From: Capronia americana
Lineage: Eukaryota; Ascomycota; Eurotiomycetes; Chaetothyriales; Herpotrichiellaceae
Length of the DNA stretch: 21,922 nucleotides
Direction: 5' to 3'
NCBI GenBank assembly: GCA_016110215.1
Contig: JADWQD010000035.1
Span: forward strand, 1 to 21,922
Under the pieces are notes generated by a model. That model ran no database searches, was not told where the DNA came from, and was given only the letters and a program-made list of their open reading frames with translations. Below are positions 7,477 through 17,253 of this stretch, in pieces. A program made the translations under genes and the position numbers. The first letter of the stretch is position 1. Each line of letters opens with the position of its first letter.

Positions 7477-8949
7477 ATGTTATTATCTGCTTTAATTTTA
7501 ATACCTTTTTTTGGTATATTTTTTATATTATCATATAATTCTTATGACTTAAATGAAAATTCAAAAATTCTTAAAACATTCGCTTTAGCCTTTACAATAG
7601 TAGACTTAGTAATATCTTTAATAATATGATTGTTATTTAATAATAGTAGCAAACATTTTCAATTTGTACAGGAACATTATAAAATAGGTTATTATGATTT
7701 TTATTTAGGTATAGATGGATTATCTATATATTTTATACTATTAACTACATTAATAATGCCAATTGCAATAATATCTAATTGAAAATCTATAGGTAATAAG
7801 GTAAAATATTTTTTAGTAATAATTTTATTATTAGAATCTTTATTATTATTAATTTTTTTAGTATTAGATATACTAATGTTTTATATATTTTTTGAAAGTA
7901 TTTTAGCACCTTTATTTATCTTAATTGGTATATTTGGATCTAGTGCTAAAATAAGAGCAAGTTTCTATTTTTTTTTATATACATTTCTAGGTTCATTATT
8001 TATGTTACTATCAATTATAACTATGCAATCTTTAATAGGTTGTACTGATTTTAATGTTTTATCTAAAACTAATTTTTTATATATTACACAAGTATTTATG
8101 TTTATTGGTATATTTATTGCTTTTGCTGTTAAAACACCAACTATCTATTTAAATAGTTGATTATTAAAAGCTCATGTTGAATCACCATTGTCTGGTAGTA
8201 TTATTCTAGCTGCTATAGTTTTAAAATTAAGTTTATATGGTATTTTTAGATTAATATTACCCTTAGTCCCTAAAGCTTTTTTATATTATACATATATTGT
8301 TTTTCTTATAGGTATTTTAACTATAATATATGCTAGTTTAAGTACACTTAGAACTATAGATGTTAAAGAATTAATAGCTTATTCATCTGTATCACATGCT
8401 GCTGTTTACTTATCAGGTGTTTTTAGTAATACTTTACAGGGTATACAAGGTGGTATTTGTTTAGGTTTAGCCCATGGTTTTGTATCTTCTGGTTTATTTA
8501 TTACAGCAGGAGGAATACTGTATGATAGATCAGGTACAAGATTGATTACTTATTATCGAGGTATTGCTCAAGTAATGCCTATTTTATCTATATTATTTTT
8601 TATGCTTTCTTTAGGTAATTGTGGTGCTCCTCTTACATTGAACTTTGTAGGAGAATTCATGTCTTTATATGGTGTTTTTGAAAGATTACCTCTTGCAGGT
8701 ATTTTGGCTTCTTCATCTATTGTTTTCTCCGCTGCCTATACTATATTTATGTTTAATAGAATATTTTTTGCAGGTTCTTTCTTTTATAAATACTGATTAG
8801 AATATATACCTGATTTAAATAAAAGAGAGTTTTTCATGTTACTTATCTTAGTTTTATTTACTATAATACTTGGTATATATCCTAGTATTATTTTAGATGG
8901 TTTACACTATTACACGACTTATTTATTATACAATATTTATTATATATAA
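7477..8949 (+). CDS. nad4: NADH dehydrogenase subunit 4
   Basis: Antiporter-like proton-pumping subunit of complex I, 490 residues. Landmarks are GIDGLSIYFILL (7709-7744), FYIFFESILAPLFILIG (7879-7929), WLLKAHVESPLSG (8158-8196), ELIAYSSVSHAAVYLSG (8368-8418) and GLAHGFVSSGLF (8464-8499). The segment before the conserved AHVE motif (TIYLNSWLLKAHVESP) differs from the usual PVFPFHSWLPEAHVEAP-like form. TGA is Trp at several places (8158, 8794). The last codons and stop lie inside a 27-nt sequence found again in the nad3 to nad4L spacer. The 158-bp spacer from nad5 holds only AT-rich sequence with weak hairpins. Confidence 0.96.
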
Positions 8950-8952
8950 ATT
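8926..8952 (+). repeat. 27-nt repeat covering the nad4 3' end
   Basis: Identical to 4746-4772. This copy encodes the C-terminal LLYNIYYI of nad4 plus its TAA stop, so it is likely the source copy. Confidence 0.6.
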
Positions 8953-9017
8953 ATTATATATTTCTTATCCATGAAAAAAAAAAGTATTTTTTAATATAAA
9001 ATAATATACCTATAACA

Positions 9018-9173
9018 ATGATGTTTTTTCAAGATAATACTAGACAGAGGGTAAAATTAGCAAATTGTGTAAAAATAATTTATGCTCTAGAATATGATAT
9101 TATTTATTGTTTAACTTATATACATTATATTTATATAAATGTAACATATTTTCCTTTAATCTTACCTATATAA
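9018..9173 (+). CDS. Doubtful 51-codon ORF upstream of cox2
   Basis: Begins ATG ATG and ends 19 bases before the cox2 ATG. Residues 3-7 (FFQDN) and 15 nucleotides (9024-9038) are identical to codons 21-25 of cox2 (9253-9267), in the same reading frame. The rest does not resemble cox2 or anything I recognise. It may be an upstream reading frame, a scar of a partial cox2 duplication, or chance. Confidence 0.25.
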   Translation: MMFFQDNTRQRVKLANCVKIIYALEYDIIYCLTYIHYIYINVTYFPLILPI

Positions 9174-9192
9174 TTGGTTTTCTACTAAAAAT

Positions 9193-9948
9193 ATGCTAGA
9201 AATAATATTTTCTAATATAATAAAAAATGATACACCTGAACCTTGAGGTACATTTTTTCAAGATAATGCAACACCGCAAATGGAAGGACTAGAAGAGTTA
9301 CATAATAGTATAATGTTTTATTTGGCTATAATTTTATTTGCCGTAAGTTGAATGATGATTTCAATAATAATAAATTTTAAAAATAAAAAGATATCTAATA
9401 AATATGTGAATCACGGAACCTTAGTAGAACTAATTTGAACTATTAGTCCTGCTTTAATACTAATATTGATTGCATTTCCATCATTTAAATTGTTATATTT
9501 AATGGATGAAGTTATTGACCCTGCTTTAGTTATATATGGTGAAGGTCATCAATGATATTGAAGCTATCAATACCCAGATTTTATAAATACAGAAGAAGAA
9601 ACAGTTGAGTATGATTCATATATAATACCAGAAAGTGATTTAGAACTAGGTCAATTAAGATTATTAGAAGTAGATAATAGAGTAATAATACCAGAATTAA
9701 CTCACACAAGATTTGTAGTGGGTGGTGCAGATGTTATACACTCTTATGCTTGTCCATCATTAGGTATTAAATGTGATGCTTATCCCGGAAGATTAAACCA
9801 ATCATCTGTATATTTAAATAGAGAAGGAACATTTTACGGTCAATGTTCAGAGATTTGTGGAATTCTACACAGTTCTATGCCTATAGCAATACAATCCACT
9901 TCTTTACCTAAGTTTTTATTTTGACTGTACGATCAAATTGAAGGTTAA
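9193..9948 (+). CDS. cox2: Cytochrome c oxidase subunit 2
   Basis: Carries the binuclear CuA centre that takes electrons from cytochrome c in complex IV. The 251 residues include two N-terminal membrane helices (about 35-55 and 75-100), the aromatic GHQWYWSYQYPDF stretch (9544-9582, both Trp coded by TGA), and a complete CuA ligand set: His183, Cys218, Glu220, Cys222, His226 and Met229. One oddity is Cys187 in HSYACPSLG, where the family normally has Val, so an extra thiol lies close to CuA. ATG start; the leader MLEIIFSNIIKNDTPEPW is normal. No intron. Confidence 0.97.
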
Positions 9949-10097
9949 ATTTTTATTAATAAAAATTTAATCTGTATATGTTAATAATTAAGCATTTTAT
10001 TTATAAGTAAATAATTTTAAATTATTTAATATATATATATAATACAGTGTAAATGTATATAATATTAATATAAATATAATAAATAAGAAAAAAAAAA

Positions 10098-11171
10098 ATG
10101 TATATATTTATATCTATTATTGAAGTTATTTTAGTAGTGGTACCAGCTTTGTTAGTGGTAGCTTTTACTACTATAGCAGAAAGAAAAACAATGGCAAGTA
10201 TGCAACGTAGATTAGGTCCAAATATAGTAGGATATTATGGTTTATTACAAGCATTTGCTGATGCATTAAAATTATTATTGAAAGAATATGTAGGTCCTAC
10301 ACAAGCAAATCTAATACTATTCTTTTTAGGTCCAATAATAACATTAACATTTTCATTATTAGGTTATGCAGTTATACCATATGGACCCGGTTTATCTATA
10401 GGAGATTTAGGTTTAGGTATATTATATATGTTGGCTGTATCATCTCTATCTACATATGGTATATTATTAGCAGGTTGATCTGCTAATTCTAAATATGCTT
10501 TTTTAGGTTCATTAAGAAGTACAGCTCAATTAATTAGCTATGAACTAATACTTAGTTCAGCTATATTACTGGTAGTTTTATTAACAGGTAGTCTAAATTT
10601 AACTGTTAATATTGAAGCACAAAAAGTAGTATTATTTGCTTTACCTTTACTTCCTATATTTATGATATTTTTTATAGGATGTATAGCCGAAACGAATAGA
10701 GCACCTTTTGATCTGGCTGAAGCCGAATCAGAGTTAGTTTCAGGTTTTATGACGGAACATTCAGCTGCAATATTTGTATTTTTTTTTTTAGCCGAATATG
10801 CAAGTATAGTTTTAATATGTATATTTACTAGTATTTTATTTTTGGGTGGTTATTTAACTATTTTCTCTTTACATTCTTTATTAAACATTATGTTTTATTT
10901 TAATATTGAATTGTACTTTATGAATATTAATATGAATATTTTTATAGTTATGTTACAAGGATTAGTTTATAGTTTATCTTTAGGTTTAAAATCTTGTATT
11001 CTTATATTTGTATTTATTTGAGTGAGAGCATCTTTCCCTAGAATACGGTTTGATCAATTAATGTCTTATTGTTGAACTATATTATTACCTATTATTATAG
11101 GACTCATTATTTTAATACCTTGTATAGTTTATAATTTATCTTTAATCCCTAATAATTTCTATTTAATATAA
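10098..11171 (+). CDS. nad1: NADH dehydrogenase subunit 1
   Basis: Complex I subunit that forms much of the quinone channel at the base of the membrane arm. Landmarks are ERKTMASMQRRLGPN (10176-10220), AETNRAPFDLAEAESELVSG (10686-10745) and VRASFPRIRFDQLM (11022-11063). TGA is Trp at 10476, 11019 and 11073. It has 357 residues, somewhat more than the usual 330-345. The extra length seems to lie after GGYLTIF, in a stretch rich in Asn, Ile and Met (10881-10950). ATG start directly after an A-run. Confidence 0.97.
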
Positions 11172-11268
11172 TTTATTATTTTAATATATATATATATTTT
11201 TTAGGCTATTAACATATATACAACAACTAATTTTAATAAATATAACATATAACTGAAAAAATCTTAAC

Positions 11269-11291
11269 TAATATATATATATATATATATA
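11269..11291. repeat. (TA)n microsatellite
   Basis: About eleven TA units in the nad1 to nad2 spacer, ending 11 bases before the nad2 ATG. Likely to vary between strains. Confidence 0.7.
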
Positions 11292-11302
11292 CGAATAAAC
11301 AT

Positions 11303-12919
11303 ATGATATTAACATTTCTTTTATTATTATTATTTTCAAATGGTTTAAGCAATAGACCAGATACATCAATTTTATACAGTCGTATAGGTATATTAATAGT
11401 ATTCTATAGTTTAATATCATCGTATACAACATTATATATAACATATTTAGAAAAAGGAATAGGATTATATGGAGGATTATTCAATATATCAGCTATAACA
11501 CAAATATTTCAAATATTTATATTAATAGTATGTGGTATAATATTGTTAATGACAGCTTTTTATCCTAGAAAAAAATATATAGGAGATTCTAATACAATGG
11601 TAGATGTATTATTTAAAAAAGTAAAAGAATATACTAATATAATAAATAAAGTGTCAGAACAATTTACATTAATAGAATATGCTTTAATAATAATATTTGT
11701 TATAAGTGGAGCAACGTTGTTATTAGCAAGTGGTGATTTAGGATCTATATATTTATGTATAGAGTTACAAAGTTTTAGCTTATATATAATATCATCAATG
11801 CATAGAAATTCAGAATCTTCTACAGGTTCTGCTTTAACATATTTTTTATTAGGAGGTTTATCATCTTGTTTTATATTATTAGGTATAGGATTAATATATG
11901 CTAATTCTGGACTAACTAATCTTGATGGAATATATTCCATTATTTCTGATTCAGAAAAATATGTTGACTATTCAACATGGTATATGCACAGTTATGTATT
12001 TTATAGTTTATTATTGATATCAGTAGGATTTTTATTTAAAATTGCTGCTGCACCATTTCATTGATGATCTCCGGATGTATATGATGGTGTTCCAACTATA
12101 GTAACAACTTTTATAGCTATCTTAGGAAAAATAGCTATATTAGTACTGTTGTTAGAGTTAGTACAATATAGTAGTTGTTTATTACAATCTACTATACAAT
12201 ATTATTCATGAACAACAAGTTTATCTATAAGTTGTTTTTTATCTTTAGTAATTGGAACAATTTTAGGTTTAACACAAACAAGAATAAAAAGATTATTAGC
12301 ATATAGTACTATATCACATATAGGTTTTATATTATTAGCATTAATAGTACATAATATAGATTCATATCAAGCATATATTTTTTATATAATTCAATATATT
12401 ATTACAAATTTAAATGCCTTTTTAATATTAATAGCTATAGGATATAGTTTATATCTATATTATACAAATATATCTGAATATAATAACTTACAGGAAAAAA
12501 ATAATAGTCCTATACAATTAATTAGTCAATTAAAAGGTTATTTTTCTATTAATCCTATCTTGGCTTTATGTTTGGTAATTACTATGTTTTCTTTTATAGG
12601 ATTGCCTCCTTTAGTTGGATTTTTTGGAAAACAGATGGTTTTAACTACAGCCTTGGATAATAATAAAGTTATTTTAGTATTAGTTGGAGTTTTAACTAGT
12701 GTTATAGGAGCTGTCTATTACTTAACTGTTATAAAAACTATATATTTCGACAACTCACAATATGAAAAAACTTATATGTACATAGATATTTCGTTATCTA
12801 ATATCTATTCTATAACATTAAGTATAATAAATCTAGGTATTATAAGTTTTATATTTATGCCTAATGAAATATTAAATTTATGTAACTTATTATCTGTAAT
12901 AACCTTTTCAATAAGTTAA
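11303..12919 (+). CDS. nad2: NADH dehydrogenase subunit 2
   Basis: Antiporter-like proton-pumping subunit of complex I, 538 residues, ATG start. Fungal landmarks are GLYGGLFNISAITQIFQIF (11464-11520), FYPRKKY (11560-11580), SIYLCIELQSFSLYI (11745-11790), LLGGLSSCFILLG and the highly conserved KIAAAPFHWW (12039-12068), where the two Trp are coded by consecutive TGA TGA. RIKRLLAYSTISHIGF follows at 12280-12327, and GLPPLVGFFGKQ at 12600-12635. nad3 does not follow, unlike in many fungi; cox3 begins 31 bases downstream. Confidence 0.97.
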
Positions 12920-12950
12920 AACAAAAATCATATATATATATATAGTATTT

Positions 12951-13760
12951 TTGAATTATTTAATTCGTAGTAATTTTCAGTCTCATCCTTACCATCTAGT
13001 ATCCCCCAGTCCATGACCCTTGAATACTAGTTTATCTTTATTAACATTAACTTTTAGCGCAGTATTAGCTTTTCAAAATTTTAGTTTTGGAATTAATAAT
13101 TTAATTCTTGCTTTATTAGCTTTAATATTATCGATGTCATTGTGATTCAGAGATGTAATATCAGAAGGAACATATCTAGGTAACCATACTTTAGCAGTAC
13201 AAAAAGGACTTAATATGGGTGTTGCTTTATTTATAGTATCTGAAGCACTATTTTTTTTAGCAATATTTTGAGCATTTTTCCATAGTGCTTTATCACCTAC
13301 TATAGAATTAGGTGCAAAATGACCACCAATGGGTATAAATTCAATAAATCCTTTTGAATTACCTTTATTAAATACTGTGATTTTATTATCTTCTGGTGTA
13401 ACAATAACATATTCACATCATTCTTTAATACAAGGTAATAGAAGCGGAGCATTATATGGGGCTATATATACTATATTTTTAGCAGTTATATTTACTGCAC
13501 TACAAGGTATTGAATATTCAGTTTCATCTTTTACTATATCAGATGGTACGTATTCATCTTGTTTTTACTTTGGAACAGGATTTCATGGATTACATGTTAT
13601 AATAGGTACTGCTTTTTTAGCAGTAGGTTTTTGACGTATGTTAGCTTATCATTTAACTGAAAATCATCATTTAGGTTTTGAATCTGCTATATTATACTGA
13701 CATTTTGTAGATGTTGTATGACTATTTTTATATATTTCCGTATACTACTGAGGGTCTTAA
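12951..13760 (+). CDS. cox3: Cytochrome c oxidase subunit 3
   Basis: Core transmembrane subunit of complex IV. The start must be TTG at 12951. It gives MNYLIRSNFQSHPYHLV, matching the family start (NLIRSNFQ...HPFHLVSPSPWP), and a total of 269 residues, exactly the standard length. There is no suitable ATG, the first in-frame one being near codon 60. Landmarks are SPSPWPL (Trp as TGA at 13014), FHGLHVIIGT near residue 211 and ILYWHFVDVVW near the end. It follows nad2 after 31 bases of TA-rich spacer and probably shares its transcript. Confidence 0.96.
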
Positions 13761-14069
13761 ATAATTCTCCATTATCTTATTATACATTTACAACTTTTCT
13801 TTGTAATATAAAACTAAAAGGCAGATCATAAATAAAATTTAAGCTATTTTAAGTATATATGCAATATGTAAAAAATAAAAAAAAAATATATGAAAATATA
13901 ATAACCATTTATAACTTATTTAATTATGTTAAGTATTGTAACAAAATTTTTCAAACACTTTTTACTAGAAAAAATTTTTAATTTACAAGTATTATACACA
14001 AGCATGTACTTATTAAAAATATTTTTTTTAAGGGTTTAAAGTAGATAATATATTTATATTAAAAAAAAA
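13761..14069. other. cox3 to tRNA-Cys spacer (309 bp)
   Basis: I see no gene here. It is AT-rich, with long A and T runs and no conserved motif I can name, and ends in the A-run that precedes the tRNA-Cys copy. Confidence 0.6.
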
Positions 14070-14141
14070 GGAATATGCAACAAATGGTTTTGCCTTATGA
14101 TTGCAGATCAATAAGAAGGAGTTCGAATCTTCCATATTCTT
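14070..14141 (+). tRNA. trnC: tRNA-Cys (GCA), copy A, with altered D arm
   Basis: Acceptor GGAATAT/ATATTCT, anticodon loop TTGCAGA (GCA) on stem TATGA/TCA(A)TA with a bulged A, T loop TTCGAAT. It differs from the copy at 21455 only in the D region, where GCAAC replaces GTTGC, its exact reverse complement. This shifts the D stem and may disable the copy. It stands upstream of rns, as the copy at 21455 stands upstream of rnl. Confidence 0.65.
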
Positions 14142-14257
14142 TAATAATATATAATTTATAATACCTTTATAAGAGTCAGGGTATAGGTCCATAAACATTA
14201 TAACTAAATAAAACCCTTTATAATAGAAAATTTATTTACACAATAATAAAAATAAAG

Positions 14258-14326
14258 TATTATTTAATATATAAATTATTAACAAATAATTATAATCTAA
14301 ATAAAAAGATACAATAAGTCTAGTAG
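14258..14326 (+). promoter_or_regulatory. rRNA leader element shared with rnl
   Basis: These 69 bp match 21570-21637 with a single one-base indel. The block ends in GATACAATAAGTCTAGTAG, only a few bases before the expected mature 5' end of rns. The AATAAGT core resembles the yeast mitochondrial promoter nonamer ATATAAGTA only loosely. It is most likely a promoter or 5'-processing signal used by both rRNA genes. Confidence 0.6.
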
Positions 14327-14329
14327 TAT

Positions 14330-15760
14330 AAAAAATTTGAGTTTGATGATGGCTCTGAATGAACGCTATCCAAATGCTTGACACATGCTAATCAAACGTC
14401 TAATTTAATTAATATTCAGTTATTAATTAATTATGAAGTGGTGTACAGGTGAGTACATTATCTTATAACTACCTTAAAGTAAGGAGGAAAAAAGATCCCT
14501 TATAAAAAAAAAAGATAAATAAATTATCGCTTTAAGATGTTAATAGATATTCTGGATGAGTAATAGAAAAAAAATCTAGCTCGAGATCCGGCAGTCGAGA
14601 CTGAGAGGTCGATCGACCACACTGGGTCTGAAAAAAGCCCAGGGCAGAATTGTACAGCAGTGGGGGATATTGGTCAATAGTCGAAAGACTGAACCAGCAA
14701 CTTGGAAGAATGGAAAATGAAAGTCGTATAAAGTTCTAGATAAAATAAAGAGAATGACGATTTTTTATCTATAAGTCTTGACCAAATTACGTGCCAGCAG
14801 TCGCGGTAATACGTAGAAGACAAGTGTTATTCATCTTTATTAGGTATAAAGGGTACCTAGACAGATTACCAAGCCTTAATAGGGACTAGTTTTCTAGAGT
14901 TTTATGTGGGAATATACGAATTACCAGAGAAGGGACAAAATCCTATTATACTGGTAGGACGGGTAACGGCGAAGGCTTTATTCTAAGTAAAAACTGACGT
15001 TGAGGGACGAAGCCTAGGGTAGCGATAAGGATTCGATACCCTAGTAGTCCTAGGAGAAAATTATGAGTGCCATAGGCTAGGTAAATTTGGCCTATAAATG
15101 AAAGTGTAAGCACTCCACCTCATGACTAAGGCGGAAATGCACAAATTGAAATCATTAGACCGTTTCTGAAACCAGTAGTGAAGTATGTTATTTAATTCGA
15201 TAATCCGCGAATAACCTTACCACGTCTTGAATAGTATGTCACAATACAAGTGCTGCACGGCTGTCTTCAGTTAATGTCGTGAGACTTTGGTTAATTCCTT
15301 TAATTAACGAAAACCCTAGCTTTATTTATTTTTAGAGTGTTTTTCTATAAATGGAAATAATAACAGGGACCAAGACAAGTCATCATGGCCTTAATAGCGT
15401 GGGCTATAGACGTGCCACATATACCTCTACAAAGGGATGCAATATTGTAAAATGGAGCTAATCCCACAAAATTGGATATAACTATTTGTGGATTGTAGTC
15501 TGAAATTCGACTACATGAATATGGAATTACTAGTAATCGTGAATCACCACGTCACGGTGAATTTTTTCTCAGATGGGTACTAACCACTCGTCAGGCGCTG
15601 AAAGGAGTATGCGCAATAAGTTTGATTACTTATTTATTTTTTTTTTTACTTAATTAGTTGTAATTTTTTAAATTTGTAATTTTCGTATGCGTGACTTTTA
15701 TTGGTGTTAAGTCGAAATATGGTTCGTGTAATGGAAATTGCACGGGATGCATTAATATTA
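14330..15760 (+). rRNA. rns: Small subunit rRNA
   Basis: Mitochondrial 12S/16S-type rRNA. The 5' end matches bacterial 16S (TTTGAGTTTGATGATGGCTC, then GAACGCTA and GACACATGC). The 530 loop is GTGCCAGCAGTCGCGGTAAT at 14791-14810 and the 790 region is GATTCGATACCCTAGTAGTC near 15028-15048. The 3' decoding end is recognisable (TAAGTCGAAATATGGTTCGT, then GGAAATTGCACGGGATGCA near 15733-15751). The anti-Shine-Dalgarno CCTCC is absent, as usual in fungal mitochondria. Helix 44 carries an AT-rich extension (15625-15685). Ends are estimated from similarity to within roughly 10 bases. Confidence 0.95.
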
Positions 15761-15786
15761 AAAATTAAATATAGTAATATATTTGG

Positions 15787-15800
15787 TAGACTTTTGTCTA
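15787..15800. repeat. Small hairpin repeat, copy 3
   Basis: Perfect stem TAGAC/GTCTA with loop TTTT, identical to 1207-1220 and followed by a similar ACAATTAT sequence, about 30 bases after the end of rns. Confidence 0.65.
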
Positions 15801-15880
15801 TACAATTATCTAAGTTAAATACTTATAGAAAATATAAGTATACAACTATCTAAGCTAAATACTTATAGATAATATATCTT
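15801..15880. repeat. Two-copy 40-bp tandem repeat
   Basis: 15801-15840 and 15841-15880 align base for base; the first 35 positions differ at only three places. Each unit contains CTAAG(T/C)TAAATACTTATAGA. In the first copy ACTTATA-GAAAA-TATAAGT (15821-15839) can form a hairpin. Confidence 0.75.
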
Positions 15881-15990
15881 TTCTTTTCTTTATTTTAAAT
15901 TTATAGCCTAGTTTGATAGGTAAAAAAAAAAATTAAATTATCTTATCTTATATATTTCTATAAATTTATATTTAATACAATTTTTTTAAG

Positions 15991-16030
15991 GTCTACTATG
16001 GTTTCAATGTAGGTTCGAATTTAATAGACA
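15991..16030 (+). pseudogene. tRNA-like remnant
   Basis: GTCTACT at one end and AATAGAC at the other form an acceptor-like stem with one mismatch. GGTTCGAAT inside looks like a T loop, but its stem is poor. At 40 bases it lacks room for both a D arm and an anticodon arm. Probably a deleted tRNA gene. Confidence 0.3.
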
Positions 16031-16066
16031 ATAAACTTTTCTTTTTAAGATTTATTTTTATTTTTT

Positions 16067-16639
16067 TTGAATATATATTTTATACCTAATGAATTTTTTG
16101 GCTTTTTTGTTATATCTTTAGATGTGGTAATTATTTTATGTATATTTTCTGGTATATTTATAATAATAAGTAAAAATCCTATAGTTTCTGTTTTACATTT
16201 GATAGCCTTATTTTCATTTATTTCTTGTTATCTTATACTTTTAGGTATAAATTTTATAGGTTTATCTTATCTTTTAGTTTATGTAGGTGCTGTTTCAATA
16301 TTATTTTTATTTATTTTAATGCTTATTAATATTAGAGTCTCAGAGCTTATTAGTAATACAAATAATAATATACCTTTAGCTATATTAGTTATTTTAGCTT
16401 TATTTATTCCTTATAACAATTTATCTCCTTATACAAAAACTAATTTAAATTATGATATTATGAGTATATTTTTTGTATCATCTCATAATTGGGATAATAA
16501 TATTGTGGACATATTAGATATAACTAGTATTGGTAATGTTATGTATACTAATTATTCTATTTGATTAATAATTACATCTATAATTTTATTATTAGCTATG
16601 GTAGGTTCTATAGTTATAACAATTAAACAAAAATATTAA
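16067..16639 (+). CDS. nad6: NADH dehydrogenase subunit 6
   Basis: Membrane subunit of complex I, 190 residues with five predicted helices. Landmarks are FIIISKNPIVSVLHLI (16157-16204), LLGINFIGLSYLLVYVGAVS (16240-16299) and LFLFILMLINIRVSEL (16303-16350). TGA at 16562 is Trp, and the frame runs on to TAA at 16637. The start is TTG at 16067 (MNIYFIP). The frame is closed by TAA at 16046 and contains no ATG between that stop and the conserved region; the first in-frame ATG is near codon 85. A non-AUG start is therefore unavoidable. Confidence 0.95.
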
Positions 16640-16849
16640 TACGGCTTTTTGCTAAATTACTTTAAGGGTTTATATCTATCATTAATTAGGTGTAGGTAAA
16701 AATTGTAATAATATTAATAATAAATTGATTATAATATTTAACATGTTGTTATTTTATAAGACTGATTTATAAATATATATATAATTTATGAGTTTGAGGG
16801 TAATACAAGTAATGTATGTAGAGATATTTGAACATCCGAAGATATATAA
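16640..16849. other. nad6 to tRNA-Lys spacer (210 bp)
   Basis: AT-rich sequence in which I see no gene or clear repeat. Confidence 0.5.
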
Positions 16850-16922
16850 GAGGCTTTAGTTTAATTGGTAAAACATGCGACTTTTAATCGCTATAATAAA
16901 GGATCGAATCCTTTAGGCCTTA
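16850..16922 (+). tRNA. trnK: tRNA-Lys (UUU)
   Basis: Acceptor GAGGCTT/AGGCCTT with G·U pairs, D stem GTTT/AAAC, anticodon loop CTTTTAA (UUU), T arm AAAGG-ATCGAAT-CCTTT. First gene of the second tRNA cluster. Confidence 0.9.
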
Positions 16923-16927
16923 AAACT

Positions 16928-17012
16928 AGGAGAGTTCCTTTATTGGTAAGAAGGGTTGAGCTGTAAACTCAATAGTACTATGCTTTTAAGAGTTCGAGTC
17001 TCTTCTTTCCTA
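16928..17012 (+). tRNA. trnY: tRNA-Tyr (GUA)
   Basis: Acceptor AGGAGAG/CTTTCCT, anticodon loop CTGTAAA (GUA) on stem TTGAG/CTCAA, a long variable arm (type II, common for fungal mitochondrial tRNA-Tyr), T arm AAGAG-TTCGAGT-CTCTT. This is the functional Tyr gene; the GTA-bearing Cys copy at 19834 is not needed. Confidence 0.92.
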
Positions 17013-17014
17013 TA

Positions 17015-17085
17015 TTCTTATTAGCTCAATGGTAGAGCACGATACTTCTAATATCAAGATTTAAGTTCGAATCTTAACTAAGAAT
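17015..17085 (+). tRNA. trnR: tRNA-Arg (UCU)
   Basis: Acceptor TTCTTAT/CTAAGAA with a mismatch at the inner pair, D stem GCTC/GAGC, anticodon stem GATA/TATC with loop CTTCTAA (UCU), T arm TTAAG-TTCGAAT-CTTAA. It reads AGA, the main Arg codon here. Confidence 0.88.
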
Positions 17086-17091
17086 CTATAA

Positions 17092-17164
17092 GCCAGGATA
17101 GTTTAATTGGTTAGAACATTAATTTCATGCATTAACAATGAGAATTCAACTTTCTCTCCTGGTA
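17092..17164 (+). tRNA. trnM: tRNA with CAU anticodon, copy 3 (Met or Ile2)
   Basis: Acceptor GCCAGGA/TCCTGGT, anticodon stem TTAAT/ATTAA with loop TTCATGC (CAU), T arm GAGAA-TTCAACT-TTCTC. Its anticodon loop differs from the other two CAU tRNAs (TTCATGC against CTCATGA), making it the odd one out and a possible tRNA-Ile for AUA. Confidence 0.88.
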
Positions 17165-17166
17165 AA

Positions 17167-17239
17167 CGGAGTAGAGCCAGGTTGGTTAGGCGCTTCATTT
17201 GGGTTGAAGATATTCTATGTTCGAACCATAGTGCTCCGA
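17167..17239 (+). tRNA. trnP: tRNA-Pro (UGG)
   Basis: Acceptor CGGAGTA/TGCTCCG, anticodon stem CTTCA/TGAAG with loop TTTGGGT (UGG), T arm CTATG-TTCGAAC-CATAG. Two bases after tRNA-Met. Confidence 0.92.
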
Positions 17240-17253
17240 AAATTTAATATACA

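Larger units (their letters stand above)
15761..16066. other. rns to nad6 spacer (306 bp)
   Basis: No gene could be supported. It contains a third copy of the TAGAC-TTTT-GTCTA hairpin, a 40-bp tandem duplication, and a 40-base tRNA-like remnant (15991-16030). Confidence 0.6.

Noticed and set aside
11560..11940. 126-codon ORF on the minus strand inside nad2
   Set aside because: It is the reverse of well-conserved nad2 coding sequence and has no recognisable protein features.
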